A stretch of 64,000 nt of DNA from Cryobacterium melibiosiphilum (GTDB lineage Bacteria > Actinomycetota > Actinomycetes > Actinomycetales > Microbacteriaceae), in NCBI RefSeq assembly GCF_003602235.1, contig NZ_QZVS01000097.1:1-64000 (forward strand). The letters run 5' to 3'. Positions 30,432 to 42,435 of this stretch are shown here, one piece after another (position 1 is the first letter of the stretch; each line of letters begins with the position of its first letter). A program made the translations under genes and the position numbers. The notes under the pieces are model-generated. The model made no database searches, was not told the DNA's origin, and saw only the letters and a program-made list of their open reading frames with translations.

Positions 30432-31958
30432 CTACCAGGTCGCAGCGAAGCCGACGACGCTGCGGGTGATCTGGCCGGTCGCGATGTTCACGAACAGTGT
30501 CGTAGCATCCGTCGCCTGCGCCTCAAAGGGGTAGCCGTCGCTTTCAGCGGTGTCGCGGTTGGGCTCGATCTGCACGGCCAGGTACTGGTCGTTGGGCGAG
30601 ACGCTGAAAGCCACGATCGATTCCGCTCCCGAAGTGGGGGCGTAGACGACACGCTCCTCGCCGCCCGGCTGTTCTCCGCCACTGACGAGGGTCAGGCTCT
30701 GCCGCACCTGCCCGGTGTCCGGATCGAACTCGGCGAGGCGCTGCACGAAGCCGTCTCCCCCGGCGAGAAACTGCAGGCCGGCGGTGTACCGGGTGGTGCC
30801 GACGACGCTTTCGGCAGCGAGGGCGTCTTCGGTGCCCTGGGAGAGGTCGAGCACAAACTGCGCGTTCGCGGTGGAGACGGCGATGCGCAGGCCGTCGGGG
30901 GCGAAGGCCGTGAGCGCGGAGAACTGGCCGAGCGGGATCGGTTCGGGCAGCTGGCCGTCGGCCTCGATCGATTCGACCAGCGGATCGATGAGGAGCACGG
31001 TGGTGTCGTACAGCTGGGCGACGAGTTCTGCCCGGCCGGGCATGAACCCCCAGTCGATGGCCTGCACCGGTTCGGCGTCGAGGCCGAGCACCGGGTCGGC
31101 GACGCCGGTGGCGAGGTCGAACAGAAAGAGGCTGTTCTCGTAGACGGGGCCGGAGGCATCCGTCGTGCTGGTGAATCTGAAGCCGAGCAGCGACTCCCCC
31201 GGCGCGGCCTCGAGGTCCTGAACGCCGCCGCCGCCGGGCAGCGTCAGAGCGGATGCGACCCCCTCGCTGTCCACGCGGGTGAGGGTGCTGCTGAGGTCGG
31301 CGTTCAGGGTCACGACGGCCAGTTCGGCGCCGATCGGCACGAACTCCTGAATATACGGTGCCTCGAACACCGGTTCGGTCTCGTTCGAGCCGATCAGCGT
31401 GCGCAGGATGCGATCGGGCTGCTTGGCGGCGCCCGTGGCAGCATCGGGGGCAGCCCCGCGGCTCAGGTAGAAGAGGGCTGGTTCCTCGGTCGCGAACGCG
31501 ACCTCGAAGTCGGAGGACTGCCCGGTCGCCGACCCAGTGGCCCCGGTAACGGTCACGGTGTAGTCGGTGTTGTAGGCGAGCGGCTGCGGGAACGAGATGA
31601 TGATCGAATCCGTGCTGGTGTCCACGCTGATCGGCACCGCCGGCAGCAGCGTGACCTGCTCCGCCGTCACGGCGTCGAGCTGCTGGTTGGTTTCGAGCAC
31701 CAGGCGTTGGTTCGCGCTCGCGACGACTCCCGCCGGGTCGACGTCGAAGCCGAGCAGGCGAGGACCGTTGAGCAGGTTCACGGCCACGAGCCCGGCGCAG
31801 ACCAGCGTCAACACGGTGACGATCGACCAGAGCGCGAGCCGGAAGCCGCGCGCGGAACCGGGAGTGGGGGCATCCGTCAGCGCGGTCGGCACCGGCTCGG
31901 CGTGCGCAGACGGGTGGTCAGGAGACAGGTGGTCAGTAGACCGGTGGTCAGTAGACAT
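30432..31958 (-). CDS. membrane-anchored beta-propeller-like protein
   Basis: The ATG at 31958 (MSTDHRST) is the likely start; it overlaps the stop of the upstream TIGR03943 gene by eleven bases. The 508-aa product has a short N-terminal repeat region (TDHRSTDHLSPDH), one membrane helix (LALWSIVTVLTLVCAGLVAVNLL) and an Ig-like domain typical of bacterial surface proteins (AVPISVDTSTDSIIISFPQPLAYNTDYTVTV). The long C-terminal part looks like repeated beta-propeller blades (LFDLATGVADP; LIDPLVESIEADG; APDGLRIAVST). It probably faces the cell exterior. Function unknown; the overlap ties it to the permease pair. Confidence 0.62.
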   Translation of the reverse strand: MSTDHRSTDHLSPDHPSAHAEPVPTALTDAPTPGSARGFRLALWSIVTVLTLVCAGLVAVNLLNGPRLLGFDVDPAGVVASANQRLVLETNQQLDAVTAEQVTLLPAVPISVDTSTDSIIISFPQPLAYNTDYTVTVTGATGSATGQSSDFEVAFATEEPALFYLSRGAAPDAATGAAKQPDRILRTLIGSNETEPVFEAPYIQEFVPIGAELAVVTLNADLSSTLTRVDSEGVASALTLPGGGGVQDLEAAPGESLLGFRFTSTTDASGPVYENSLFLFDLATGVADPVLGLDAEPVQAIDWGFMPGRAELVAQLYDTTVLLIDPLVESIEADGQLPEPIPLGQFSALTAFAPDGLRIAVSTANAQFVLDLSQGTEDALAAESVVGTTRYTAGLQFLAGGDGFVQRLAEFDPDTGQVRQSLTLVSGGEQPGGEERVVYAPTSGAESIVAFSVSPNDQYLAVQIEPNRDTAESDGYPFEAQATDATTLFVNIATGQITRSVVGFAATW

Positions 31959-32739
31959 AGGGGTCATCGGGCTGGTCGACCTCGAGGATTTCGACGGGAT
32001 CGATCGCGAGTGGCTCGGTCACGCGGGCGCTGGGGTTGATCGCGAGACGGCCGGTCACCTGCACCCACTGGTCGGGCTCATAGGTCGACTGCCAGTCCGG
32101 CAGGTACACGGGCACGCCGATCGGTGTCGCGTCGACGGCGCAGCAGGTGACCACGAATCGGGCCACGTAGAAGACGTTCTCGGGGTCGTTCGCGTCGGGG
32201 CTGACGAAGCCGGTGATCTGGGCGGTCTTGTCGGCGTAGAAGTGCGGGTCGGACGACTGTTTGAGCAGCGACACCCACTCCTTGACCGTCAGGGATTCGA
32301 AGTCGCCGGTGCCGATGAGGGCGGCGGCTTCGTCGGCATCGGCCTCCGCGGCGACACCGCCCGAGTTCATCTCCCGCTGGGACGCAGTCGCGCTGGTCAG
32401 GGTAGTCGGCGGGACGACGATGGTGGCGACGCCGATCACGGCGAGCAGCACCACCCCGACGACGGTGAGCCCGGCCTCGGCGCGGCCGGTCTTCGGGGTC
32501 TCGAACTTTTCCCGCAGGCCGAAGCCGGCGATCACCAGGCCGAGCCCGATCACGGCCATGACCAGGGTGAACCCGAAGTAGCGCGGATGAATGTAGAGGC
32601 CGAGCTGCCCGCTGAGCCCCAGCCAGATCGTCGCCACGACGGCGACGAGGCAGAGCATCACGCCCTGCCAGCGGGTAGCGAAATAGCCGAAGCTGAAACG
32701 AGGGCCGGCCGAGCGAGTTCGAGGGCGGAGCTTAGGCAA
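31948..32739 (-). CDS. TIGR03943-type permease partner protein
   Basis: This 263-aa protein has a basic N-terminus, three or four membrane helices in the first 110 residues, and a globular C-terminal domain with FVVTCCAVDATPIGVPVYLPD and WVQVTGRLAI. These match the TIGR03943/YcgQ family, always found next to an ArsP_1-type permease. It overlaps the permease stop by eight bases and the next gene by eleven. The paired Cys could bind metal, but the substrate of this system is not known. Confidence 0.82.
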   Translation of the reverse strand: MPKLRPRTRSAGPRFSFGYFATRWQGVMLCLVAVVATIWLGLSGQLGLYIHPRYFGFTLVMAVIGLGLVIAGFGLREKFETPKTGRAEAGLTVVGVVLLAVIGVATIVVPPTTLTSATASQREMNSGGVAAEADADEAAALIGTGDFESLTVKEWVSLLKQSSDPHFYADKTAQITGFVSPDANDPENVFYVARFVVTCCAVDATPIGVPVYLPDWQSTYEPDQWVQVTGRLAINPSARVTEPLAIDPVEILEVDQPDDPYVY

Positions 32740-33763
32740 TGTAATTCACCAGCAATCCGATCGCGGCACTCATGAGCCCCACGATCGTTGTGATCTGGAT
32801 GAGCGTCCTGGTCGTGAAGGTCGTGCGCATGAGGGCGAGCATCTTGACGTCGACCATGGCTCCGAAAACGAGGAACGCGACGATACCGCCGGGCATGAAC
32901 GTGCTGCCGAAGGACAGCACGAAGAAGGCGTCCACGTTCGAGCAAACGGCCACGATGAAGGCCAGCCCCATCATCGCCAGGACGGACCAGACCGGGTTGG
33001 CCCCGAGAGCGAGCAGAACCGAGCGCGGCACGAAGACCTGCGTGATCGCGGCGATGAAGGAGCCGATGAAGAGCGCGGGCATGATGACGGATGTCTCGCG
33101 CACGAAGATCTCGGTCGTGCGGTTGAGTCGACTGTGGGCGTGGTCGTGGCCGCCGACCGGGCGCTCGCAGGCCGCCGCGAACGCGGGGGTGAGCAGGCTC
33201 TGCGGGTCGGGATGGCGGCTGTACAGCCAGCCGACGAGGTTGGCGATGAGAAACCCACCGGCGAGGCGGCCGATCAGGATTCCGCTGTCCCAGCCGAAGG
33301 CCTGGTGGGTGGTGATGATGGTGATCGGGTTGAGGATCGGCGCGGCGAGCAGAAAGGTGATCGACTCGGGCACGGTGAAGCCGCCGACCATGAAGCCGCG
33401 GGCCAGCGGCACGTTGCCGCACTCGCAGACCGGGAAGAACATGCCGAGCAGGGAGATGCACATACGGCGAAGCGCCGGGTTTCGGGGCAGGTAGCGCACG
33501 AGCAGGCCGTGCGGCAGCCAGACCTGAACGACCGAGGAGAGCAGGATTCCGAGCAGCACGAACGGGACCGACTCGATGATGACGCTGAGGGCGAGCGTGA
33601 GGGTGTCCTGCACCCGGTCAGGCAGGGCCCAGGGGCTGCCCTCCTGGCCCCAGCCTGAGAGTGCTGGCGAAATGGCCCGCACCGCGAAGACGAGGGCGAC
33701 GACGGCGAGGCCGATCCAGACCCCGGTCGGCACGCGGCGAAGCGGCGACCGCGGGTTCAGCAT
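32732..33763 (-). CDS. ArsP_1/YcgR-type permease
   Basis: This 343-aa protein has about eight to ten membrane helices. It carries FFPVCECGNVPLARG and the repeated late motif AVCSNVDAFFVLSFG, typical of the ArsP_1/DUF318 permease family. The loop between the halves holds a His-rich stretch (GGHDHAHSR). Relatives export organoarsenicals or have unassigned metal-related roles. It is first in a three-gene overlapping cluster, transcribed away from the rne terminator. Confidence 0.82.
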   Translation of the reverse strand: MLNPRSPLRRVPTGVWIGLAVVALVFAVRAISPALSGWGQEGSPWALPDRVQDTLTLALSVIIESVPFVLLGILLSSVVQVWLPHGLLVRYLPRNPALRRMCISLLGMFFPVCECGNVPLARGFMVGGFTVPESITFLLAAPILNPITIITTHQAFGWDSGILIGRLAGGFLIANLVGWLYSRHPDPQSLLTPAFAAACERPVGGHDHAHSRLNRTTEIFVRETSVIMPALFIGSFIAAITQVFVPRSVLLALGANPVWSVLAMMGLAFIVAVCSNVDAFFVLSFGSTFMPGGIVAFLVFGAMVDVKMLALMRTTFTTRTLIQITTIVGLMSAAIGLLVNYIA

Positions 33764-33810
33764 CCTCGGCCCGTCGTCGGGAACGGGCTCGACCGGCCGG
33801 CGGCGTCAGC

Positions 33811-33841
33811 AACGCCCGGCACGGTGACCGTGCCGGGCGTT
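33811..33841 (-). terminator. terminator of rne
   Basis: AACGCCCGGCACGG (33811-33824) pairs perfectly with 33828-33841 around a 3-nt loop. It lies 27 bp after the rne stop. The T tract is poor, as is common in actinobacteria. Confidence 0.75.
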
Positions 33842-33867
33842 CCCCGGTGCATCCTGATAGGTGCTCG

Positions 33868-36747
<2,880 letters not shown>

Positions 36748-37038
36748 TACTGGTGTGCTCCTTGACCGGATCAGGCGACCGCGCCACCCAACCGGTTACT
36801 CTCTCGTGCGAGGGAAAAACTTGCGCAAATCCAACGCGAATTTTTTACTACTGCAACCGGCTCTGGGCTCTGGCTGCACGGTGCTGATGATCTTGGCTCT
36901 TGGTCGTGGGACCAAAAAAATCTGGGCGTCTGCTGCCCATAAGTTTTTCTGCGTCTGCTTGAGCGCGGCTCAACGACAGCTTTGATTATCGCATGCAATC
37001 GCCGAAGCGCGTGCCCTGCGGTCTGACATAATCCGAGT

Positions 37039-37638
37039 GTGACCGATACCACCCGCTATACCCGCCCCACCGGACTCGCCATTTTTCTCATCGTTGCCGG
37101 GGTGATCGGCTTCGCGGCTGCGTTCGCCCTGACCATCGACAAGTTCCTGATGCTGGAAAATCCCGCGGCGCAGTTGTCGTGCAACTTCAGCATCCTGGTC
37201 TCCTGCAGTACGAACCTGGCGTCCTGGCAGGGTGCAATCTTCGGGTTTCCGAACCCGGTGATCGGGCTCGCCGCCTGGAGCGTCGTGATCACCATCGGCA
37301 TGGCGATCCTCGCCGGAGCGCGTTTCGCGACGTGGTTCTGGGTCGGCCTGAACGTGGGGCTCCTCGGCGCGATCACCTTCGTGGTCTGGCTGATCTACCA
37401 GAGCATCTTCGTGCTCGACGTGCTGTGCCCCTGGTGCATGGTCACCTGGTCGGTGACCATTCCGAGCTTTCTCGCGGTGACGCTCTACAACCTCAAGACC
37501 GGCAATATTCCGGCGCCGGACGCGGTGCGCCGGGTCGCGGGCGTGGGCTATTCCTGGCTGTTCGTGCTGACGATCGCCTGCTACATCATCTTCGCGATCG
37601 TCGCGCAGGTGAACATGGACGTGCTCAGCCGCATCTAG
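37039..37638 (+). CDS. vitamin K epoxide reductase (VKOR) family protein
   Basis: Bacterial VKOR reoxidises periplasmic disulfide-forming proteins using quinone. The 199-aa protein has a loop Cys pair (C48, C56) and the active CPWC (C130-C133) in a four-to-five-helix membrane core with GxxNPVIGLAAW. There is no fused thioredoxin domain, so a separate DsbA-like partner is needed. Start GTG at 37039. Divergent from rne. Confidence 0.9.
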   Translation: MTDTTRYTRPTGLAIFLIVAGVIGFAAAFALTIDKFLMLENPAAQLSCNFSILVSCSTNLASWQGAIFGFPNPVIGLAAWSVVITIGMAILAGARFATWFWVGLNVGLLGAITFVVWLIYQSIFVLDVLCPWCMVTWSVTIPSFLAVTLYNLKTGNIPAPDAVRRVAGVGYSWLFVLTIACYIIFAIVAQVNMDVLSRI

Positions 37639-37743
37639 CCCTGGATCCACCCCGCGCGGCGACGGGAGGACGAATTGCGCCTCCGTCGTCGTAGGGAGGT
37701 CGATGTGGCGGGTTTTGACGCCCGGTCCTCCGCTCGCGACGGC

Positions 37744-38103
37744 CTAGCCGGCGGGCGTCGCCGTCCCGGCGGCGTCGCACTCGGCGCTCAACGCCGTGAG
37801 GGCATCGACGGGCAGTTGGTCCCCGGCTTCGGCGATGTCTTTCAGCGGAGCGACGAACTCCGCTGGCACCCCGGCGGCCTCGGCGCCCACGAGCAGGCCG
37901 GCCAGCGTCTGCTGGTCCTGCTCACTGATCTGGCCGTCGGCCGCGACCCTGCAGACTTCCTGCTGCACGGCATCCGCTGCCGCCGCGGCGGCCTGGGAGG
38001 CGGCGTCACTCGCAGCCTCGGTGGCGGCATCCTGAACTTGGCTGCAGCCGACCAGCAGGAACAGGAACGGGACGGCGACGAGGGCAATGAGACGACGATT
38101 CAT
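37744..38103 (-). CDS. small Ala-rich lipoprotein
   Basis: The 119-aa product has a type II signal peptide: MNRRLIALVAVPFLFLLVGC with the lipobox LVGC. The mature part is an Ala-rich amphipathic helix (ATEAASDAASQAAAAAADAV) followed by a small helical domain with two more Cys. Start ATG at 38103; a second ATG lies two codons earlier. Family not recognised. Confidence 0.7.
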   Translation of the reverse strand: MNRRLIALVAVPFLFLLVGCSQVQDAATEAASDAASQAAAAAADAVQQEVCRVAADGQISEQDQQTLAGLLVGAEAAGVPAEFVAPLKDIAEAGDQLPVDALTALSAECDAAGTATPAG

Positions 38104-38132
38104 GAGCATTAGCTTAGGCGGGCGAGCGTGGC

Positions 38133-38627
38133 TCACGCCCAGGGACTGCGCATCAGCCGGCCCACCCCGACCACGAGCACGGCCAGCAAGAAGGCCAGGC
38201 CCACGCCGACGAGCGGAAATCCGGGGGCTCCGACGGAGAGCAGCACGAGCCCGGTGAAGATGATGGCAACAGACACGCCCATGAACACCATGAGGCCTTC
38301 GCCGTCGCGATAGAGCCGTTGTGCATTGGCTTCGGTCACCGGTACGGGGTAGTTGAACATGCGCGGCCAGGTGGAGAGGAAGGCGAGCAGCGCCTGCACG
38401 AGCAGCCACACGCCCAACAGGGGCCAGACACTGGATCGGGGCCCCCAGGCATCCGCCTGACCGGACGCACCGAAGTGGGTGGGAATCTGCTCCGGGAGGC
38501 CGCCGTAGACGGCAGCGACGATCACCGTGGCGATTGCCGCCGCGGCGAGGCCCGACCAGCGCAGCCGCCGGACCAGGCCGGACGTGTGGAAGTTCGCGGG
38601 CGGGCGGGAAGCGAAGGTCATCCCCAT
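38133..38627 (-). CDS. DUF1648 membrane protein
   Basis: This 164-aa protein has the DUF1648 motif (YGGLPEQIPTHFGASGQADAWG) after the first helix, and three further membrane helices. The family is related to the SdpI immunity-protein N-terminus. The ATG at 38627 overlaps the pcp stop by one base. Confidence 0.8.
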   Translation of the reverse strand: MGMTFASRPPANFHTSGLVRRLRWSGLAAAAIATVIVAAVYGGLPEQIPTHFGASGQADAWGPRSSVWPLLGVWLLVQALLAFLSTWPRMFNYPVPVTEANAQRLYRDGEGLMVFMGVSVAIIFTGLVLLSVGAPGFPLVGVGLAFLLAVLVVGVGRLMRSPWA

Positions 38628-39289
38628 CAGCGTGAGATCTCGTTCGCCAGGGCGCCGCCGGTGATGCGGGCATCGTCACGGTTCGCGAGCGTCGCCGTGA
38701 CGACGGCGGCGATCGCGGCAGTCATGCTGGCAATCGGGAGCGACGGCCGTTCGGTGCCGGCCGCCTGCTCGGCGCTGTACGGAACGTGCACGAATCCCCC
38801 GCGCATGCCGGGGGCGAGCTGGTGCATCAGCAGGTAGAAGACGTGGTTGCAGGTGTAGGTGCCCGCGGTCTGCGAGACGACCGCAGGAATGCCCAGGGCT
38901 GAGATCGCCGCGACGGATGCCTTGATCGGCAGGGTGCTGAAATGGCCGGCGGGTGCACCAGCGACGATGGCCTCGTCGATGGGCTGCAATCCCGTGTTGT
39001 CGGGGATCCGAGCATCGTCGACGTTGATCGCGATGCGCTCGACACGAATCTCGGCGGCGCCTCCGGCCTGGCCGACGCAGATGACGATGTCGGGGTTCGT
39101 GTCGCTGATCGCGGCGGCAAGGGCCTGGCCGACCAGGGCGAAACTAACGGGGAGTTCCCGGGCGTGCACCACGGCGTCGCCGGTCCAGCCTGCCTGAACC
39201 GCCTGCACGGTCGTCCACGAGGGGTTGCTGCTCTCGCCGTCGAAGGGCTCGAAGCCGGTGAGCAGAACGGTCGGACGGGTGCTGGGCAT
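38627..39289 (-). CDS. pcp: pyrrolidone-carboxylate peptidase
   Basis: Pcp removes N-terminal pyroglutamate. The 220-aa C15 peptidase opens with VLLTGFEPFDGESSNPSW and has the catalytic triad visible as E84 (VERIAIN), C147 (TAGTYTCNHVFY) and H168 (GGFVHVPY). Length is normal. It is coupled to the DUF1648 gene by a stop/start overlap. Confidence 0.94.
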   Translation of the reverse strand: MPSTRPTVLLTGFEPFDGESSNPSWTTVQAVQAGWTGDAVVHARELPVSFALVGQALAAAISDTNPDIVICVGQAGGAAEIRVERIAINVDDARIPDNTGLQPIDEAIVAGAPAGHFSTLPIKASVAAISALGIPAVVSQTAGTYTCNHVFYLLMHQLAPGMRGGFVHVPYSAEQAAGTERPSLPIASMTAAIAAVVTATLANRDDARITGGALANEISR

Positions 39290-39416
39290 GGCGCTCCTTG
39301 CGTGGGTCTGCCTCCACGCTACGCGACTGCCTACCCGCGAACGGATGCCCCGCCTGCGAACGGATGGCCCCGCAGCGGCTGACGGCGACCCGCCGCGAGG
39401 TGGATGGCTGACTCAC

Positions 39417-39462
39417 GGGGCATATTTTGGTATCTCGCTCACGAGAAGCCAAAAATGGCCCC
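39417..39462. repeat. imperfect long hairpin between pcp and ridA
   Basis: A 14-nt arm at 39417-39430 pairs with 39449-39462 (11 of 14 positions), and the loop itself holds CTCG/CGAG. It lies in the 265-bp gap between pcp and the RidA gene, which otherwise shows no gene. Confidence 0.45.
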
Positions 39463-39554
39463 TTGGGCTCAGAGCCTGGGGTGGCGACGGTCAGGATCGG
39501 GGGCCCGGGCATCCGTCGGCGGGGACTGCAGGGGTCCGCTCGGTGTGCCGAGGA

Positions 39555-39956
39555 TCAGGGCTCAGGAATCGTGGCGATCGCCTCGATCTCGACGAGGGCG
39601 CCCTCGCGTGCGGGGGTGATGGCCAGCACGGTCACGGCGGTGCGGCGGTTGCCCCAGACGGATGCCGTGGCGCCGTACGCGGCGCTCGGATCGACTCCGG
39701 CGGCGAGGTAGATGGTGAGCTTGGCGACGTATTCGGGGCCGGTGCCGGCCGCGGCCAGCACGGCGAGCACGTTACGCAGGGCCTGTTCGGTCTGGGCGCC
39801 GAGCCCGTCGAGCAGGGCGCCCGCCCGGTCGGTGCCGTTCTGCCCGCCGACGTAGAGCGTGCGCCCGGCGCCGGCGATCATGCCCTGGGCGAAGGCGGGC
39901 TGTGGAAGAGTTCGGGTGGATCGATCGCAATCGGTTGAGCAGTCATGGTGGTCCAT
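39555..39956 (-). pseudogene. RidA family gene with an apparent N-terminal frameshift
   Basis: The frame ending at 39555 encodes RidA sequence (SPAFAQGMIAGAGRTLYVGGQNG; LDGLGAQTEQALRNVLAVLAAAG; RRTAVTVLAI). Upstream of about 39903 this frame gives an un-RidA-like start (MDHHDCSTDCDRST). The +1-shifted frame, from an ATG at 39946, reads MTAQPIAIDPPELFHSP, the expected N-terminus. One missing base near the HSP-AFAQ junction explains this. RidA deaminates reactive enamine/imine intermediates. A sequencing error is possible. Alternatively the ATG at 39956 may give a working, altered protein. Confidence 0.65.
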
Positions 39957-40027
39957 TCTGTCGGGTGGCGCTCTCTCGGATGGCGCAGGGTATCGGCAGC
40001 ATACGCATCGGGCGCGACCGGGAGAAC

Positions 40028-40067
40028 AACAGCGGCGACGAAAACCGAGGTTTTCGTCGCCGCTGTT
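40028..40067 (-). terminator. terminator after ndk
   Basis: An 18-bp perfect stem (40028-40045 with 40050-40067) closes a 4-nt loop. On the minus strand it follows the ndk stop and is trailed by TTGTTCT. It ends the ileS-folC-DUF4233-ndk transcript. Confidence 0.85.
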
Positions 40068-40082
40068 TCGAGCAGATGTGGT

Positions 40083-40505
40083 CTAGTCGAACCAGAGCGC
40101 GAGCTCGCGCGCGGCGGACTCGGGCGAGTCGGAGCCGTGCACGAGGTTCTGCTGCACGGCGACGCCCCAGTCGCGGCCGAGGTCGCCGCGGATGGTTCCG
40201 GGGGCCGCCTTGGACGGGTCGGTCGTGCCGGCGAGGGATCGGAAGCCCTCGATGACGCGGTTGCCGGCGACGCGGAACGCGACGATGGGGCCGCTCTCCA
40301 TGAACTCGACGAGCGGGCCGAAGAACGGTTTGCCCTCGTGCTCGGCGTAGTGCTGGGTGAGCAAGGTGCGATCGGCCTGCACGAGCTTGACGTCGACCAG
40401 GGAGTATCCCTTGGCCTCGATGCGGCGCAGAATTTCGCCGGTCAGGTTGCGGGCGACGCCGTCGGGCTTGACGAGGACGAGGGTCTCTTCAACGGTGGTG
40501 CTCAT
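40083..40505 (-). CDS. ndk: nucleoside diphosphate kinase
   Basis: Ndk equilibrates nucleoside triphosphate pools through a phospho-His. The 140-aa protein has [20 protein letters not shown], the SGPIVAFRV segment, TIRGDLG and the active His in NLVHGSDS (H123). Start ATG at 40505 with AAGGAG upstream. It is last in the ileS-folC-DUF4233-ndk block. Confidence 0.96.
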   Translation of the reverse strand: MSTTVEETLVLVKPDGVARNLTGEILRRIEAKGYSLVDVKLVQADRTLLTQHYAEHEGKPFFGPLVEFMESGPIVAFRVAGNRVIEGFRSLAGTTDPSKAAPGTIRGDLGRDWGVAVQQNLVHGSDSPESAARELALWFD

Positions 40506-40558
40506 GGGTTCTCCTTGTGTTGATTCGAGTTCGGTGAGTCTGGAAGGGCCAGCGGTCG

Positions 40559-40957
40559 TTATTGGCCGGAGTTGTGTTGGTCGGAGTTGTGTTGGTCGAG
40601 CCGGGTGCCGGTGATCATGGCGTAGGCCCACATGCCGGCGAAGAGTGCGCCGACGAAGAACATGGCCGGAACCAGGAATCCGCTCGCGACGACGATCGCC
40701 TGCAGCGCCCAGCCGACCGGGTAAGACCAGGGGTAGCGCAGCAGGCCGATCGTCGCGACGAAGAGCACACACAGCACCGCTCCCCCGCCGAGGGCGATCG
40801 CCGGCGGGGCCGCGTCGAGGCCGAAGGCCACGAGCGCCCCGAGAAAGACGACGATGACCTCGAAGCCCAGCACGATCGACGCGAGCGAGCGTCGCACCGA
40901 ACGCGGCCCGCCGGAACGGCGACCCGCGGGTTCGGGAGTGTCGGGGGTGACGGTCAC
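40559..40957 (-). CDS. DUF4233 membrane protein
   Basis: This 132-aa protein is in the DUF4233 position between folC and ndk. The GTG at 40957 overlaps the folC stop by four bases (GTGA); a GTG four codons upstream also exists. It has four membrane helices beginning [23 protein letters not shown] and the motif [32 protein letters not shown]. The C-terminus ends in a short DQHNS repeat. Function unknown. Confidence 0.87.
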   Translation of the reverse strand: MTVTPDTPEPAGRRSGGPRSVRRSLASIVLGFEVIVVFLGALVAFGLDAAPPAIALGGGAVLCVLFVATIGLLRYPWSYPVGWALQAIVVASGFLVPAMFFVGALFAGMWAYAMITGTRLDQHNSDQHNSGQ

Positions 40958-42435
40958 GACGCCATCCACTCACCGGCGTCGGCGAGCACGAGGGCTTCCC
41001 CGACGAGGGTGATCGAGCCGGTCACGATGACGGCGCGCTTGGTGCCCTCGGCCGCCCACTCCCGGGCGCTGTCAAGGGCGTCGGAGAGCTCGTCGAACCG
41101 GAAGGTGCGCTCATCGCCGACCCAGCCGGCGATCTGGTCGGCCAGGTCGTCGACGGGCACGGCCCGCTCGGACAGGGGCTGGGTGACGTGGAAGCGGGTC
41201 ACCCGAGGCGAGAGGGCCTCGATGATGCCGTGCGCGTCCTTGTCGGCGAGGATTCCGATCACGGCGACGATCTCGTCGAAGTCGAAGTAGCTCTCGAGGG
41301 CGGCGGCGAGGGCGAGGGCGCCGTGTGGGTTGTGCGCTGCGTCGACGAGCACCGTCGGCTCGATGCCGACCAGCTGCAGGCGCCCGGGCGAGGTGACCGA
41401 GCCGAGTCCCTCCGCGAGCAGGTCGCCAACGAGCATCTGCGAACCGGAGCCGAGGAACGACTCGACCGCCGCGATGGCGAGCATCGCGTTTTGCGCCTGG
41501 TGGGTGCCGTAGAGCGGCAGGAACAGGTCGGAATAGGTGCCGGCGAGTCCGCGCACGGTGATGAGCTGCCCGCCGACGGCCACGGCGCTGCTGAGCAGCG
41601 CGAAGCCGTCGCCCTCCATCGCGAGCGTCGACTCGGTCAGCTGCACGGCCCGTTCGAGCTCGGCCTGGGCGTCGCCACCCTGCAGGGCCGAGACGACGGA
41701 TGCCGTGGGCTTGATGATTCCCGACTTGGTGCGGGCGATCTGCGCCACGGTCGTTCCAAGCCGCAGGGTATGGTCGAGCGCGATCGGGGTGAACACCGCG
41801 ACCTGGCCGTCGGCGACGTTGGTGGAGTCCCACTCGCCGCCCATGCCGACCTCGATCACGGCGACGTCGACCGGGGCATCCGCGAAGCACGCGAACGCGA
41901 GCACGGTCAGCGCCTCGAAGAAGGTCAGTCGTTCGTCGCCGGCGGCGATCAGTTCGGCGTCGACCATGAGCAGGTACGGCTGGATGTCGGCCCAGCTCGC
42001 GGCGAGGAACTCGTCGGTGATCGGCTCGCCGTCGATGACGATGCGCTCGTTGAGGCGCACGAGGTGCGGGCTCGTGAGCAGCCCGGTGCGGAGTCCGTAG
42101 GCGCGCAGGATGCTCTCGACCATGCGGCTCGTGCTGGTCTTGCCGTTGGTGCCGGCGATGTGGATGATCGGGTAGGAGTTCTGCGGGTCACCGAGCAGGT
42201 CCATGACCCGGCGGGTCGGCTCGAGGCGCGGCCGCGGGGCGGACTCGCCGACCCGTTCGAGCAGCGCGGCGAAGACGGCGTCGCCGGCCTCCCGGGTGGT
42301 GTTGCTCGGCTCAAGGGGATCGGAGAGGGCGTTCAGCTCTGCCTCTTCGGCGGCGTCGGTGTCGTCGGCCGCGTCGAAGGTGGGCTCGATGGGGTCGTTC
42401 GGCTCACTCGAAGACGGCTCGTTCGTATCAGACAT
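40954..42435 (-). CDS. folC: folylpolyglutamate/dihydrofolate synthase
   Basis: FolC adds glutamate to folates and often makes dihydrofolate. The 493-aa protein has the Mur-ligase P-loop [17 protein letters not shown] (GTNGKTS about 95-101), [28 protein letters not shown] and the C-terminal [12 protein letters not shown]. About 45 acidic residues precede the catalytic part. The ATG at 42435 overlaps the ileS stop by eight bases and is preferred over one at 42447. Confidence 0.93.
   Translation of the reverse strand: MSDTNEPSSSEPNDPIEPTFDAADDTDAAEEAELNALSDPLEPSNTTREAGDAVFAALLERVGESAPRPRLEPTRRVMDLLGDPQNSYPIIHIAGTNGKTSTSRMVESILRAYGLRTGLLTSPHLVRLNERIVIDGEPITDEFLAASWADIQPYLLMVDAELIAAGDERLTFFEALTVLAFACFADAPVDVAVIEVGMGGEWDSTNVADGQVAVFTPIALDHTLRLGTTVAQIARTKSGIIKPTASVVSALQGGDAQAELERAVQLTESTLAMEGDGFALLSSAVAVGGQLITVRGLAGTYSDLFLPLYGTHQAQNAMLAIAAVESFLGSGSQMLVGDLLAEGLGSVTSPGRLQLVGIEPTVLVDAAHNPHGALALAAALESYFDFDEIVAVIGILADKDAHGIIEALSPRVTRFHVTQPLSERAVPVDDLADQIAGWVGDERTFRFDELSDALDSAREWAAEGTKRAVIVTGSITLVGEALVLADAGEWMAS

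Noticed and set aside
36748-37038. Possible small RNA or riboswitch in the rne leader
   Set aside because: There are A/T-rich runs and a 6-bp stem (TTGGTC/GACCAA at 36900-36915), but no recognisable riboswitch core and no promoter-terminator pair. Only a long leader can be claimed.
37639-37743. Terminator between the VKOR gene and the lipoprotein gene
   Set aside because: A bulged CGACGG-AGG/CCTCCGTCG stem can be drawn, but it is imperfect with a 10-nt loop and no T run.
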